Below, in pieces: positions 1 to 6,537 of a stretch of DNA of 12,489 bases. This stretch comes from JAZKFP01 sp040386355 (lineage in GTDB: Bacteria; Pseudomonadota; Gammaproteobacteria; Pseudomonadales; UBA6940), in contig JAZKFP010000291.1 in assembly GCA_040386355.1 (NCBI GenBank), positions 1 through 12,489 of the forward strand. The letters run 5' to 3'. The notes beneath the pieces were generated by a model. It had not been told where the DNA came from. It saw only the letters and a program-made list of their open reading frames with translations, and ran no database searches. The position numbers and the translations under genes were made by a program. Position 1 is the stretch's first letter. Each line of letters opens with the position of its first letter.

Positions 1-1
1 T

Positions 2-151
2 ATTTTAAATGATACAATCAATCATTACACCTAAAAATCAAACGCTACGGGTATAGAGTGGCAAACTAGTCAATTGAACAAACAAAATAAACTAATTCGA
101 GTTGGCCCAAATAAAGGTGGTGATTGGAAAATAGTTAGTAGTAATGATTAA
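2..151 (+). pseudogene. possible C-terminal coding remnant at the left edge, unrecognised
   Basis: One plus-strand frame reads from the window edge to a TAA at 149-151, with a single internal TAA at 32-34. The last 38 codons translate to a plausible hydrophilic tail containing GIEW, RVGPNKGGDWKIV and a final SSND. It has no start codon of its own and no family was recognised. It could be the end of a gene that begins left of the window and carries a nonsense mutation, or it could be chance. It converges on the hydrolase gene at 221. The bases 152-220 between them are very AT-rich, and I see no convincing terminator or other feature there. Confidence 0.2.
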
Positions 152-220
152 GTTTCAATTTAATTTTAAAGAGCTTTTTAATTTTCATAAAATATTTCAC
201 AGGTCATGAACATTATTTAA

Positions 221-1002
221 TCATACTAGTCTTTCACTCAGAAACCCTACCACTTCCTCATACGCATCTCTCGTCGGATGCCCTTGTTTATCTACAAAAT
301 CCATGGTCAAAAAAGAATGCGCCCAAGGTTTTATTCTATTTTTATTAAATAAAGAAGAATCAATTTCAATACGACGGAAGCGTTCACCAAATTGATCGGA
401 TAAATAATCAAAACACGATTGTGGGCAAAGTATGTCATTGGTAAAACGAACGCCTAAGAATAGAATATTGTCACGTTCAGAACGTTGTTTCGCGGCGATA
501 AATTCTTCTTCAGAAATACCAAAAGCAGGTTTTGAAGAGAATCGATTAGTGAGTGTATTATCGGTGCAGGCTGAGTCATAACAGGTGCAGCAACCGATTC
601 GTCAATCATTAATGACAGTACGAATCCACCACTAAAACACATACCGATTGCGCCAACGGGTTCACCATCACATTCAGTTTGCATATGACGACACAATGCG
701 CGTAAATAATGTGTAATTGGGCTGCTTTGACGCTGGTTTAAAAAACGAAATTCTTTACTAATACAAAGCCGTACTAAATTTTTTAAAGGCTCGTAATTAC
801 AATTAGGTTCACCTAATAAAAGCGGCAAGTAAATCGTAAATCCGTCTTGATGCAATCGATCTGCTAAAGCAAGCGTCTCTTTAGTCACACCCGGTAATTC
901 TTGAATAATTAAAACGGCGGGTTGAGCGCCATCGCCTTTTTTTAAAACGCGATGGTTTATTTCATTGAGACTAAATTCAAACTCGCTAAATGTTGAAAGC
1001 AA
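221..1002 (-). pseudogene. dienelactone hydrolase-family protein, frameshifted
   Basis: This is an alpha/beta-hydrolase of the dienelactone hydrolase family, whose members use a Cys-Asp-His triad to hydrolyse lactone or ester bonds; the substrate here is unknown. The first frame (TTG start at 1002) gives an N-terminal half with IIQELPGV, YLPLLLGEP and the nucleophile motif GMCFSGG (Cys122). Shortly after TQPA (plus positions about 541-571) the match moves to another frame. That frame runs SSKPAFGISEEE, then FLGVRFTNDILCP (the Asp), then WAHSFLTMDFVD (the His) and ends with TGA at 221-223. One indel therefore splits an otherwise complete protein of about 260 residues, with all three catalytic residues retained. 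No in-frame ATG lies near the N-terminus; an ATG at 1013 is out of frame, so TTG is the best start. It is the last gene of the presumed yehS-yaeQ-hpf-like unit. Either a recent pseudogene or a sequencing error would fit. Confidence 0.8.
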
Positions 1003-1049
1003 TTTCCGACCATTTTAAATAATTAATTTGTATTTAAATGAACATAATA

Positions 1050-1418
1050 TTATTCATCATCTAATAAATCATCAGTGGTTTCACTATTAAAATTTACGTT
1101 TGGTCTGCGATCATGCAATTTTCCTAAAACACGATCAATTGCGCTTTTTAACTTATCGGCAGCACCAGCAATAGCTTGGTCAACAATTTCAGCATCGTCA
1201 CTTACTGCAATTGATTGATGCTCTTTTAGACGGGCTTCCATTTTGCAACGTTTATCGGCAGCACCACCTTTAGAACTATTTTCGTCACTCACATGAATTT
1301 CAAGGCGAGTTATATGGCTAGTTAAATGCCCAAGCGTATCTTCTGTCATGGCTTTTACTTTCTCTGCCATGCGCTCGCTGCCTTTAATATGATTGTCTGT
1401 GTGCACTTGAATAATCAT
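1050..1418 (-). CDS. HPF/RaiA-family ribosome-associated protein
   Basis: A 122-residue cytoplasmic protein resembling short HPF/RaiA (sigma-54 modulation) proteins, which bind the 30S decoding region and help ribosomes hibernate in stress or stationary phase. The N-terminal strand IIQVHTDNHIKG, the central strand ITRLEIHVSDEN, the segment KRCKMEARLKEHQSIAVSD and the helix AGAADKLKSAIDRVLGKLHDR match the beta-alpha-beta-beta-beta-alpha layout of the family. There is no long C-terminal extension of the kind that makes dimers in long HPF; the tail after residue 105 is short and acidic (TTDDLLDDE). A purine-rich stretch containing AAGGAA lies about 9 bases before the ATG. It sits 48 bases downstream of yaeQ on the same strand, so co-transcription is likely but not shown. 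Confidence 0.9.
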   Translation of the reverse strand: MIIQVHTDNHIKGSERMAEKVKAMTEDTLGHLTSHITRLEIHVSDENSSKGGAADKRCKMEARLKEHQSIAVSDDAEIVDQAIAGAADKLKSAIDRVLGKLHDRRPNVNFNSETTDDLLDDE

Positions 1419-1466
1419 GTTCTTCTTTCCTTTTATAGTTTTGATCTTTGTGCTGAATGCATAGTA

Positions 1467-2009
1467 TCAGAGTTGTGAAGTTTGCAAAGTTTGCCATGAA
1501 ACTTCGCATTCTCCGTCTGCTGTTGCAACGTAAGCAGAGTCGCCTGTGATGCTGACAGAGAAATCCATAGTTCGTTGCACACAAGCTGCTAGCGCTTGCG
1601 CATCCTGCCATTGAAATTGATAAATTAAAGCAGACAGCTGATTAAATTTTGTGCATTCACGATTCCACCATGAATCTGATTTTGAATTAAAGCTATATAC
1701 CTTAACGGTTTTTGCAATTCGAGTTGCCTTCTTAATTCGATCCACTGCGGGTTCACCGACATCAATCCATAACAGCATTTGATTGTCTAAGCTAAGCAAC
1801 CAAATGTCGGGCTCATCGGGTGCGCTCAATCCTTTCGTAAAAGCTAAGTTCTCTTGTGCATTAATGCAAAACGCAAGTACACGAATCATCATGCGCTCAA
1901 GCGTTTCGGAAGGATGTTGGGCAACTGTAAGACTTAAGGTCTCATAATATTGGCGATCCATATCCGATAGCATAATTCGTAATTTATAAATGGTAGGTTG
2001 TAATGCCAT
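1467..2009 (-). CDS. yaeQ: YaeQ family protein
   Basis: A 180-residue protein, about the length of E. coli YaeQ, starting MALQPTIYKLRI and followed by DMDRQYYETLSLTVAQHPSE and ERMMIRVLAF, the typical YaeQ N-terminus. The core has the family's nuclease-like signature: APDEPDIW, then LLWIDVGEP, then DRIKKATR. Structures of the family show a compact fold related to PD-(D/E)XK nucleases, but its biochemical role is not settled. Older work connected YaeQ to haemolysin and RfaH effects. The ATG lies 17 bases after the stop of the yehS-like gene, with only a weak AGAG ribosome-binding element, so translation may depend on the upstream gene. No lesions are visible and the gene looks intact. Confidence 0.92.
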   Translation of the reverse strand: MALQPTIYKLRIMLSDMDRQYYETLSLTVAQHPSETLERMMIRVLAFCINAQENLAFTKGLSAPDEPDIWLLSLDNQMLLWIDVGEPAVDRIKKATRIAKTVKVYSFNSKSDSWWNRECTKFNQLSALIYQFQWQDAQALAACVQRTMDFSVSITGDSAYVATADGECEVSWQTLQTSQL

Positions 2010-2026
2010 GCATACGCTCTATTAAA

Positions 2027-2482
2027 TTAGCGATATTTGAGTTTTAAGCCATTTAGGAAATTATTCAAAACTTGTACGCTGCATTCACGATAATGTTTGT
2101 GTCCTGGTTTGCGAAACAAACCACTTAATTCATGTTTACTTAATGGTGTGCCAGCTAATTCTAGCATTCCCATTACATCATCGGCTTTCAAATCTAAAGC
2201 GATTTTCAATTTCATAAAAATATTATTTCTTGTTAAGGTCAATTCAGTTGTAGATTGCTCCCCTTCTTTCTTGCCTCTTCTTTCAATAATCAAACCATTG
2301 AGAAAAGCAGCGAGAGAAACATCACTAAGCTGATCTTGTAGGCTATCTTCAGGTTTTCTTAACCAATTTTCTATTTGAAGTAGTGTGGCATCCTGATCAG
2401 ATAACGCAAAAACTATAAGAATTTTGGGCACATCGAAATCTAAGAGAGTAATTATGCGATGTAGAATATCGTTATTGGTCAT
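2027..2482 (-). CDS. yehS: YehS-like DUF1456 family protein
   Basis: A 151-residue cytoplasmic protein with the two repeated halves typical of DUF1456 (E. coli YehS is about 156 residues). The first half is MTNNDILHRIITLLD through VSLAAFLNGLIIERRGKKEG. The second half is LTRNNIFMKLKIALDLKADDV through LSGLFRKPGHKHYRECSVQ and LNNFLNGLKLKY. The FRKPGHKxYREC motif is a strong family marker. The function is unknown. An AGGA ribosome-binding site lies 8 bases before the ATG. It is the first gene of a minus-strand series with yaeQ 17 bases downstream. No strong sigma-70 promoter stands out in the 150 bases upstream. Confidence 0.9.
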   Translation of the reverse strand: MTNNDILHRIITLLDFDVPKILIVFALSDQDATLLQIENWLRKPEDSLQDQLSDVSLAAFLNGLIIERRGKKEGEQSTTELTLTRNNIFMKLKIALDLKADDVMGMLELAGTPLSKHELSGLFRKPGHKHYRECSVQVLNNFLNGLKLKYR

Positions 2483-2591
2483 CTAGCAATCCTAAACTTT
2501 TAGAGAAACAGAAAAGGATGCAAGTTTACCGGAATGACACAGAGGTGAGTAAGATATATTGAGTTAGCTTTACAATCTAAAGAGAGGACTT

Positions 2592-2624
2592 AAAGAAAGG
2601 TTCAAATCAAGATCACTTGAACCT
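2592..2624 (-). terminator. Rho-independent terminator after the 60-residue gene
   Basis: On the minus strand, AGGTTCAA (2624-2617) and TTGAACCT (2605-2598) form a perfect 8-bp stem around an 11-base loop. The tail TTCTTT follows directly (2597-2592). It begins 11 bases past the stop of the small gene at 2635, where a terminator for that gene would be expected. It would also separate that gene from the yehS-yaeQ unit. The stem is only moderately GC-rich and the T-run is interrupted, so it may be a weak terminator. Confidence 0.6.
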
Positions 2625-2634
2625 CCACATGAAG

Positions 2635-2817
2635 CTACTGAGTAATAATGTGTATAGCGTTTGGTACATTAGTAACTCCTACTACATCATGAACTATGAC
2701 GATGGCCTGTGTTGTTGAAAATTCGTTAGTTTCTGCTTTTATTCCAAAGGCTACTATACCTTGTACTTTGTCTACGGCTCCATTTAGTATTTCTTTAGGA
2801 TTAAGACTACTAACCAT
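2635..2817 (-). CDS. small protein of unknown function, 60 residues
   Basis: I do not recognise this protein. It begins MVSSLNPKEILNGAVDKVQG and has a central stretch TTQAIVIVHDVVGVT with alternating beta-branched residues, followed by NVPNAIHIITQ at the end. There is no signal peptide, no clear transmembrane helix and no cysteine. I think it is a real gene for three reasons. A strong AGGAGT ribosome-binding site lies about 6 bases before the ATG. A candidate promoter lies at 2850-2878 and a terminator hairpin just downstream, so it appears to be transcribed alone. The divergent neighbour leaves it a proper 5' region. A short regulatory, toxin-like or peptide-precursor role is possible, but nothing in the sequence singles one out. 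Confidence 0.6.
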   Translation of the reverse strand: MVSSLNPKEILNGAVDKVQGIVAFGIKAETNEFSTTQAIVIVHDVVGVTNVPNAIHIITQ

Positions 2818-2849
2818 TTTTCCACTCCTTTTTTCTAAAAGAATTTTTT

Positions 2850-2878
2850 GTATTAGTACAATAAAACCACTGTGACAA
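2850..2878 (-). promoter_or_regulatory. candidate sigma-70 promoter for the 60-residue gene
   Basis: On the minus strand, TTGTCA (2878-2873, 5 of 6 matches to the -35 consensus) is followed after exactly 17 bases by TAATAC (2855-2850, a weak -10). The overlapping ACTAAT could serve as the -10 instead, with 15-base spacing. The element lies 33 bases before the ATG at 2817, which would leave a leader of roughly 25 bases containing AGGAGT. It is a motif match only. Confidence 0.35.
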
Positions 2879-3017
2879 ACTAGGATTTTTTTGTTGCTTT
2901 TTATTTCAGCATGAAGAAAGTAAGTTATTTAATTCTAATCGTTCAATGTATCGCGCCAATCAATACGCAATATTATCCAAATATCTATCAGAAAAATTCC
3001 TTGTAAGTGAGAAAAAT

Positions 3018-3368
3018 ATGACTTGGATTATTACCAAATACCTAATTACAGCAGCCTGTGTGGTTTTTATTTCAGAGGTTGCAAAACGTAGCGATAAAAT
3101 CGGGGGGTTTATTGCAGCTTTACCCATAGTCACTATTTTAGCAATTATCTGGATGCATATTGAAGGTCAAGGATTTACAAAAATTAGTAATCATATGTGG
3201 TACACATTTTGGTATGTCATACCTACTCTTCCAATGTTTATTGTATTTCCACATTTATTATCACGGATGAATTTCTGGCTATCTCTCGGAACAGGAATAT
3301 TCATTACGATTGTAAGTTTTGGACTATTTGCTGCACTGCTTCGACGCTGGGAAATAATTTTGTTGTGA
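3018..3368 (+). CDS. DUF3147 family small integral membrane protein
   Basis: A 116-residue, very hydrophobic inner-membrane protein of the DUF3147 type, function unknown. Four membrane segments are visible at about residues 5-21, 29-48, 61-80 and 88-108. The conserved-looking loop SEVAKRSDKIGGFIAALP lies between the first two. The open frame extends back to 2946, but the ATG at 3018 is preferred. It gives the usual family length, places the first membrane helix right after the start, and has AAGTGAG about 7 bases upstream; the extra 24 residues are hydrophilic and unlike the family. It is the only intact plus-strand gene here, and its stop codon lies inside a hairpin. Confidence 0.85.
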   Translation: MTWIITKYLITAACVVFISEVAKRSDKIGGFIAALPIVTILAIIWMHIEGQGFTKISNHMWYTFWYVIPTLPMFIVFPHLLSRMNFWLSLGTGIFITIVSFGLFAALLRRWEIILL

Positions 3369-3398
3369 ATTTATTCACAACAGTTAACTGCTTTTTCT
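3361..3398 (+). terminator. tandem palindromes at the end of the DUF3147 gene, probable terminator
   Basis: TGTTGTGAA (3361-3369) and TTCACAACA (3374-3382) form a perfect 9-bp stem with a 4-base loop. The TGA stop of the membrane-protein gene (3366-3368) lies within the left arm. Immediately after is the 10-base palindrome CAGTTAACTG (3381-3390), followed by CTTTTTCT. Either hairpin could precede the T-run; the two share two bases and may be alternatives. The site lies between converging genes, so the first hairpin might act in both directions, although the minus-strand side lacks a T-run. Confidence 0.55.
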
Positions 3399-3409
3399 CG
3401 TCACGCAAA

Positions 3410-3826
3410 CTAAGAAAACCCGGTTTCAAGAATCTTGCGAATTTTTTGCAAAGTTTCCTCAAAATCCATCGATTTTTGTATATGTGCAGTTGCACCCTTT
3501 TCATAGATTGCACAAATATCCATTGGACTATTGGAAGAACTATAGATTAATACGGGAATTGTTTTTAAGCTAATCAAACTGCGTGCCGTAGTTAATACTT
3601 CATGACCTGTGTAGCGTGAAATATTAAGATCAAGAAAAATAAGATCTGGTAAAAATTCCTGGATGACTTCACTAATTTTCTTTAAATATTTAATTGCAGC
3701 TTCGCAATCTCGTCCGACATGGAACTCAAATCTATAACCAGCTCTTCAAAAGCCGCTTTAAGCAAATCAATATGCCCTGATTATCCTCAACAATAAGGAT
3801 ACGTTTATGTCCTTAAGGCTGGTCAT
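3410..3826 (-). pseudogene. Rcp1-like response regulator, multiply frameshifted
   Basis: This is the remains of a single-domain CheY-like regulator of the type that follows phytochrome kinases. Reading across three frames gives MTSLKDI, then RILIVEDNQ (acidic pocket), HIDLLKAAFEELVID, EFHVGRDCEAAIKYLKK, PDLIFLDLNISRYTGHEVL (phospho-acceptor Asp), IPVLIYSSSNSPMDICAIYEKGA, HIQKSMDF (the Lys, with the usual following Pro replaced by Ser) and ILETGFS before TAG at 3410-3412. The frame breaks lie at about 3801-3808, 3772-3779 and 3725-3732, each beside a run of 3 identical bases. The ATG at 3826 lies inside the end of the kinase gene, a 14-base overlap typical of a phytochrome kinase and regulator pair. 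No intact product can be made. Homopolymer sequencing errors could cause single breaks, but the clustering argues for real decay. Confidence 0.8.
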
Positions 3827-4845
3827 GATTAGCTAACTTATTTACAGGCAATGTAAAAAACATAGTTGTACCGCACTCAATAGAAGATTTAAACCAAATA
3901 GCTACACCATGCAATTCAACAACCCGTCGACACACAGCGAGACAAATTGCCCGTACCTTCATATTTCTGTGGATTTAAACATTGAAACATTTCAAAAACT
4001 TTTTGTTGCATATTACTTGGAATACCAATCCCATTGTCAGAGATTGCTATTTTCCAAAATTCATCCAATTCACGACTTGCAGAAGTTTTTATTATTACAG
4101 CTTGATTTTCTTGATGGAATTTTAATCCATTGCTAATCATATTTTGAATTAATTGATATAACTGGTTTTTTTCTCCAAATACAATAGGAAGATTTTCAAT
4201 AATAAAGTTTGCATTTAAAGAGTTCAATTTTTCAGCAAAAAAATTTTTAAGCTCAATACAAATGTCGTTAAGATCCACCGCTTCATAAGATTGTGAACGT
4301 GTTGCAAAACGTGAATATTCTAAGATTGAATCTATTAACTGGTGCATACGTTTTGCACCTATCATTATATTACCCAAATATTCTCGTGCCTTACCTTCAA
4401 AATTTTCACTGTATCGACGCTCTAATAATTGGCAATAATTAGAAACCATTCGCAAAGGTTCTTGTAAATCATGCGAAGCCACATATGCAAATGATTCAAG
4501 TTGTCGATTTGTTTCTCGTAAGACATCTTCAATAACTTTACATTCTGCAATCTCTTCTGCCAGAATAGAATTCTGTGTTTGTACTCGACTTAACTGGTTT
4601 GATTTTAAATTCGCAAACGAAAGACGAAGTTCTTCTGCAGTATTAAGATCGGTATTTTCCCAAGGCAATGCACTATTACGGACTTGTTCCACCCAAGTCG
4701 CAAAGACTGTCGTGAACCTAAAAAACCTTTTGCGTTCGGTTGAAATACTAAATGTGGATTACCACCCCATTTTTTTTGCTGTAATTGTTCCATACGAACA
4801 CAGATAATCAATTCATTATCACCCATAGCTAATGCTAAGGAGCTA
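3813..4845 (-). pseudogene. bacteriophytochrome histidine kinase, 5'-truncated and frameshifted
   Basis: This is the C-terminal part of a bacteriophytochrome, a biliverdin-binding red/far-red light-sensing kinase. Seen in order are the end of the PHY domain (ELIICVRMEQLQQKKWGGNP, SRQSFATWVEQV after frame correction, then ALPWENTDLNTAEELR), a coiled linker, the HisKA box SFAYVASHDLQEPLR with the phospho-acceptor His, the N box MISNGLKFH, the G1 box DNGIGIP and MFQCLNPQKYEGTGI with a G2 box GTGICLA, in which Cys replaces the usual Gly. Frame breaks lie at about 4701-4705 in the PHY end and 3943-3949 in the G2 box. After the second break the C-terminus continues VVELHGVAIWF to a TAA at 3813-3815. 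The PAS, GAF and most of the PHY domain, and so the whole light sensor, are missing. Homology stops at about 4845 where a plus-strand receiver fragment begins. The central 260 codons remain open, but no functional photoreceptor is possible. Confidence 0.8.
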
Positions 4846-5095
4846 TTGAGGCTATACAAGAAAAAGATTACGACGTCATTCAAATGGATTGTCAAATGCC
4901 AAAATGAATGGATATGAAGCAACAATGTATATTCGTACATTGAATGGTAAACATACACCTATTGTTGATATTACTGCAGATGTTGTACAAAGTGATTATG
5001 AACGATATATTGCTGCTGGTATGGATTATTATCTATACAAACCAATCAAAGCTGAAAAAATTTGAGAAGCCATTATTAGAGTTTTACAAAAGTAA
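4828..5095 (+). pseudogene. receiver-domain fragment of a hybrid kinase or response regulator
   Basis: Plus-strand reading gives EAIQEKDYDVIQMDCQMP with the phospho-acceptor Asp. A frame break at about 4901-4904 is followed by MNGYEATMYIRT, TPIVDITAD (the Thr), RYIAAGMDYYLYKPIKAEKI (the Lys), an in-frame TGA at 5063-5065, then EAIIRVLQK and TAA at 5093-5095. An upstream ANAKE may be part of it, with another frame slip near 4837-4841. The DCQMPxMNGYEAT signature and AAGMDYYLxKPI are typical of the C-terminal receivers of hybrid histidine kinases. Its 5' part, which would hold the kinase, is gone. It ends 8 bases before the stop of the glycosyltransferase on the other strand. Two or three independent lesions in under 300 bases make true decay likely. 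Confidence 0.8.
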
Positions 5096-5103
5096 TGAAA
5101 ATT

Positions 5104-6537
5104 TTAAAATCCTTTTCTCACCATAACTCCCCAACCTTTCTCTTTACGCAAAAATTGCCACCAACCTACCAACCGCCAAAAATTATTAAGTTGACGATAT
5201 CCAAAATTTTCGATTATCGCCATAAATGCAAGCATTACAAGATCACTGGCTTTAGCAGTACGTCGTAATTCTAATTCTTCAAGAATGAGAGTACATACGC
5301 TAATAAAAACTCCAAATAAAAAAAATAACGCCATATACGCAATAATAAAATCAGTATTTAATGCTCCCAGCATCCAAAAAATTGGAATCATTAAATAACC
5401 TAACACTTCAGTAATTGGACCCAAAACATCTATTAAAAAATTATTCGTAAATCCAATCATACCAACCTTGCCGTATTTCGGATTTAACAGCATATCTTTA
5501 TGTTTAAAAAATACTTCTAAAGCACCGCGTTGCCAACGTTTTCGCTGATTACCTAAAATTGCCAACGTTTCTGGTGCTTCAGTCCAACAGACTGGTTCCG
5601 GAACATAGCGCATTGTGTAGGGACGTTTCTGATCGCGTAAATGGCGATGCATTTTAGTTACTAACTCGTAATCCTCACCTACCGTATTATGCGAGAAGCC
5701 TCCAACTTCGATCGAGATATTTCGATTGAAGATTCCAAATGCTCCCGAAATAATACTTAGCATTCCCCAACGACTCCAGGCTAAGCGAGCCATTAAAAAA
5801 GCACGAATATATTCCATAGACTGCACAAGAGGTAAAAAACGTTTCGGTAAATCCGCTGAAATTACTTGTCCATTTTTTATGGTACAACCGTTTAAAACAC
5901 GAATTGTTCCACCCACTGCTACCATATTCTGTGAGTCTTCAATAAAAGGCCGCACTGAACTTAATAAAGCTTCAACTTCTAACAATGAATCTGCGTCAAC
6001 TACACAAAATAATGGATTCCTTGAAAAATTTATTCCAGCATTACTTGCATCTGCTTTACCTAATCCATTTTCTTTATCAATAACTAATAAACCTGCATGG
6101 ATTTCAGATCCATACACTTGTCTTACAGGAGCATGCGGCACTGCAAGTTCATGCGCTCGAACAATTGGCTTTAAAGAAAAATTCTCAATTAATACCTGAA
6201 GTGTTTTATCTTTCGATCCGTCATTAACAACAATAACTTCCATATCCGGGTACTTTACCGCCAACATGGAATATACATTTCCTACGATAGTTGCTTCCTC
6301 ATTGTAAGCAGGAACAATTAATGTAATAGGCATGGAAATATCGGATATTAATAATTGCCAGGAAGATTCTGTATCTTCCGCTTGTGAATAACGCCGTAAT
6401 TCCATCCAAGCTGCTGGTAGTTGTAATGCGTAAACAAAGTTTTGAATAAGACCGACTGCAAAAATTGACCAAGAAAAAACTTGAAACCACAGTTGATACT
6501 CTTGAACAAAATTTTTAATTGATTCAAAAAATTCCAT
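5104..6537 (-). CDS. processive family 2 glycosyltransferase, polysaccharide synthase-like
   Basis: A 477-residue inner-membrane enzyme resembling PgaC, hyaluronan and cellulose synthase-type GT2 enzymes, which polymerise sugars from nucleotide-sugar donors and often extrude the chain. One membrane helix lies at about residues 17-38. The cytoplasmic catalytic domain follows, with PAYNE, VNDGS (Asp106), VVDADS (Asp181, Asp183), GED (Asp289, catalytic base) and QRKRW (331-335), all key residues of processive GT2 enzymes. Three to four hydrophobic segments lie at about 365-390, 395-418 and 432-445. There is no PilZ domain, so no sign of direct c-di-GMP control. Its ATG overlaps the stop of the HEAT gene by one base (TAATG), which suggests coupled translation; GGAG lies 10 bases upstream. 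It is the last gene of the six-gene unit. The sugar and product cannot be told from sequence. Confidence 0.9.
   Translation of the reverse strand: MEFFESIKNFVQEYQLWFQVFSWSIFAVGLIQNFVYALQLPAAWMELRRYSQAEDTESSWQLLISDISMPITLIVPAYNEEATIVGNVYSMLAVKYPDMEVIVVNDGSKDKTLQVLIENFSLKPIVRAHELAVPHAPVRQVYGSEIHAGLLVIDKENGLGKADASNAGINFSRNPLFCVVDADSLLEVEALLSSVRPFIEDSQNMVAVGGTIRVLNGCTIKNGQVISADLPKRFLPLVQSMEYIRAFLMARLAWSRWGMLSIISGAFGIFNRNISIEVGGFSHNTVGEDYELVTKMHRHLRDQKRPYTMRYVPEPVCWTEAPETLAILGNQRKRWQRGALEVFFKHKDMLLNPKYGKVGMIGFTNNFLIDVLGPITEVLGYLMIPIFWMLGALNTDFIIAYMALFFLFGVFISVCTLILEELELRRTAKASDLVMLAFMAIIENFGYRQLNNFWRLVGWWQFLRKEKGWGVMVRKGF

Noticed and set aside
541..571. Programmed ribosomal frameshift in the hydrolase gene
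   Set aside because: No slippery heptamer followed by a stem or pseudoknot is visible, and the family is not known to use recoding. A plain indel explains it.
1384..1611. Minus-strand open frame of 75 codons between yaeQ and the HPF-like gene
   Set aside because: It overlaps the coding ends of both in another frame, is rich in Cys, Arg and Ser, and has no family resemblance.
3304..3513. Minus-strand open frame of 69 codons
   Set aside because: It is a shifted frame of the C-terminal end of the Rcp1-like pseudogene that runs into the antisense of the DUF3147 gene.
3197..3550. Plus-strand open frame of 117 codons
   Set aside because: It is out of frame inside the DUF3147 gene and antisense to the regulator remnant, with low-complexity composition and no start signal.
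3916..4692. A 258-codon open frame that could be called an intact histidine kinase
   Set aside because: Its first residues are the interior of a PHY domain and its last 12 residues are out-of-frame nonsense after the G2 box. The homology continues in other frames at both ends, so it is the middle of a pseudogene.
4605..4958. A 117-codon minus-strand open frame as a separate gene
   Set aside because: Only its middle (ELIICVRMEQ to SRQS) is phytochrome PHY sequence. The start is the antisense of the receiver fragment and the end is past a frame break.
5726..6199. Plus-strand open frame of 157 codons inside the glycosyltransferase
   Set aside because: It is antisense to a gene with all catalytic motifs intact. 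The frame is open through the codon bias of the real gene.
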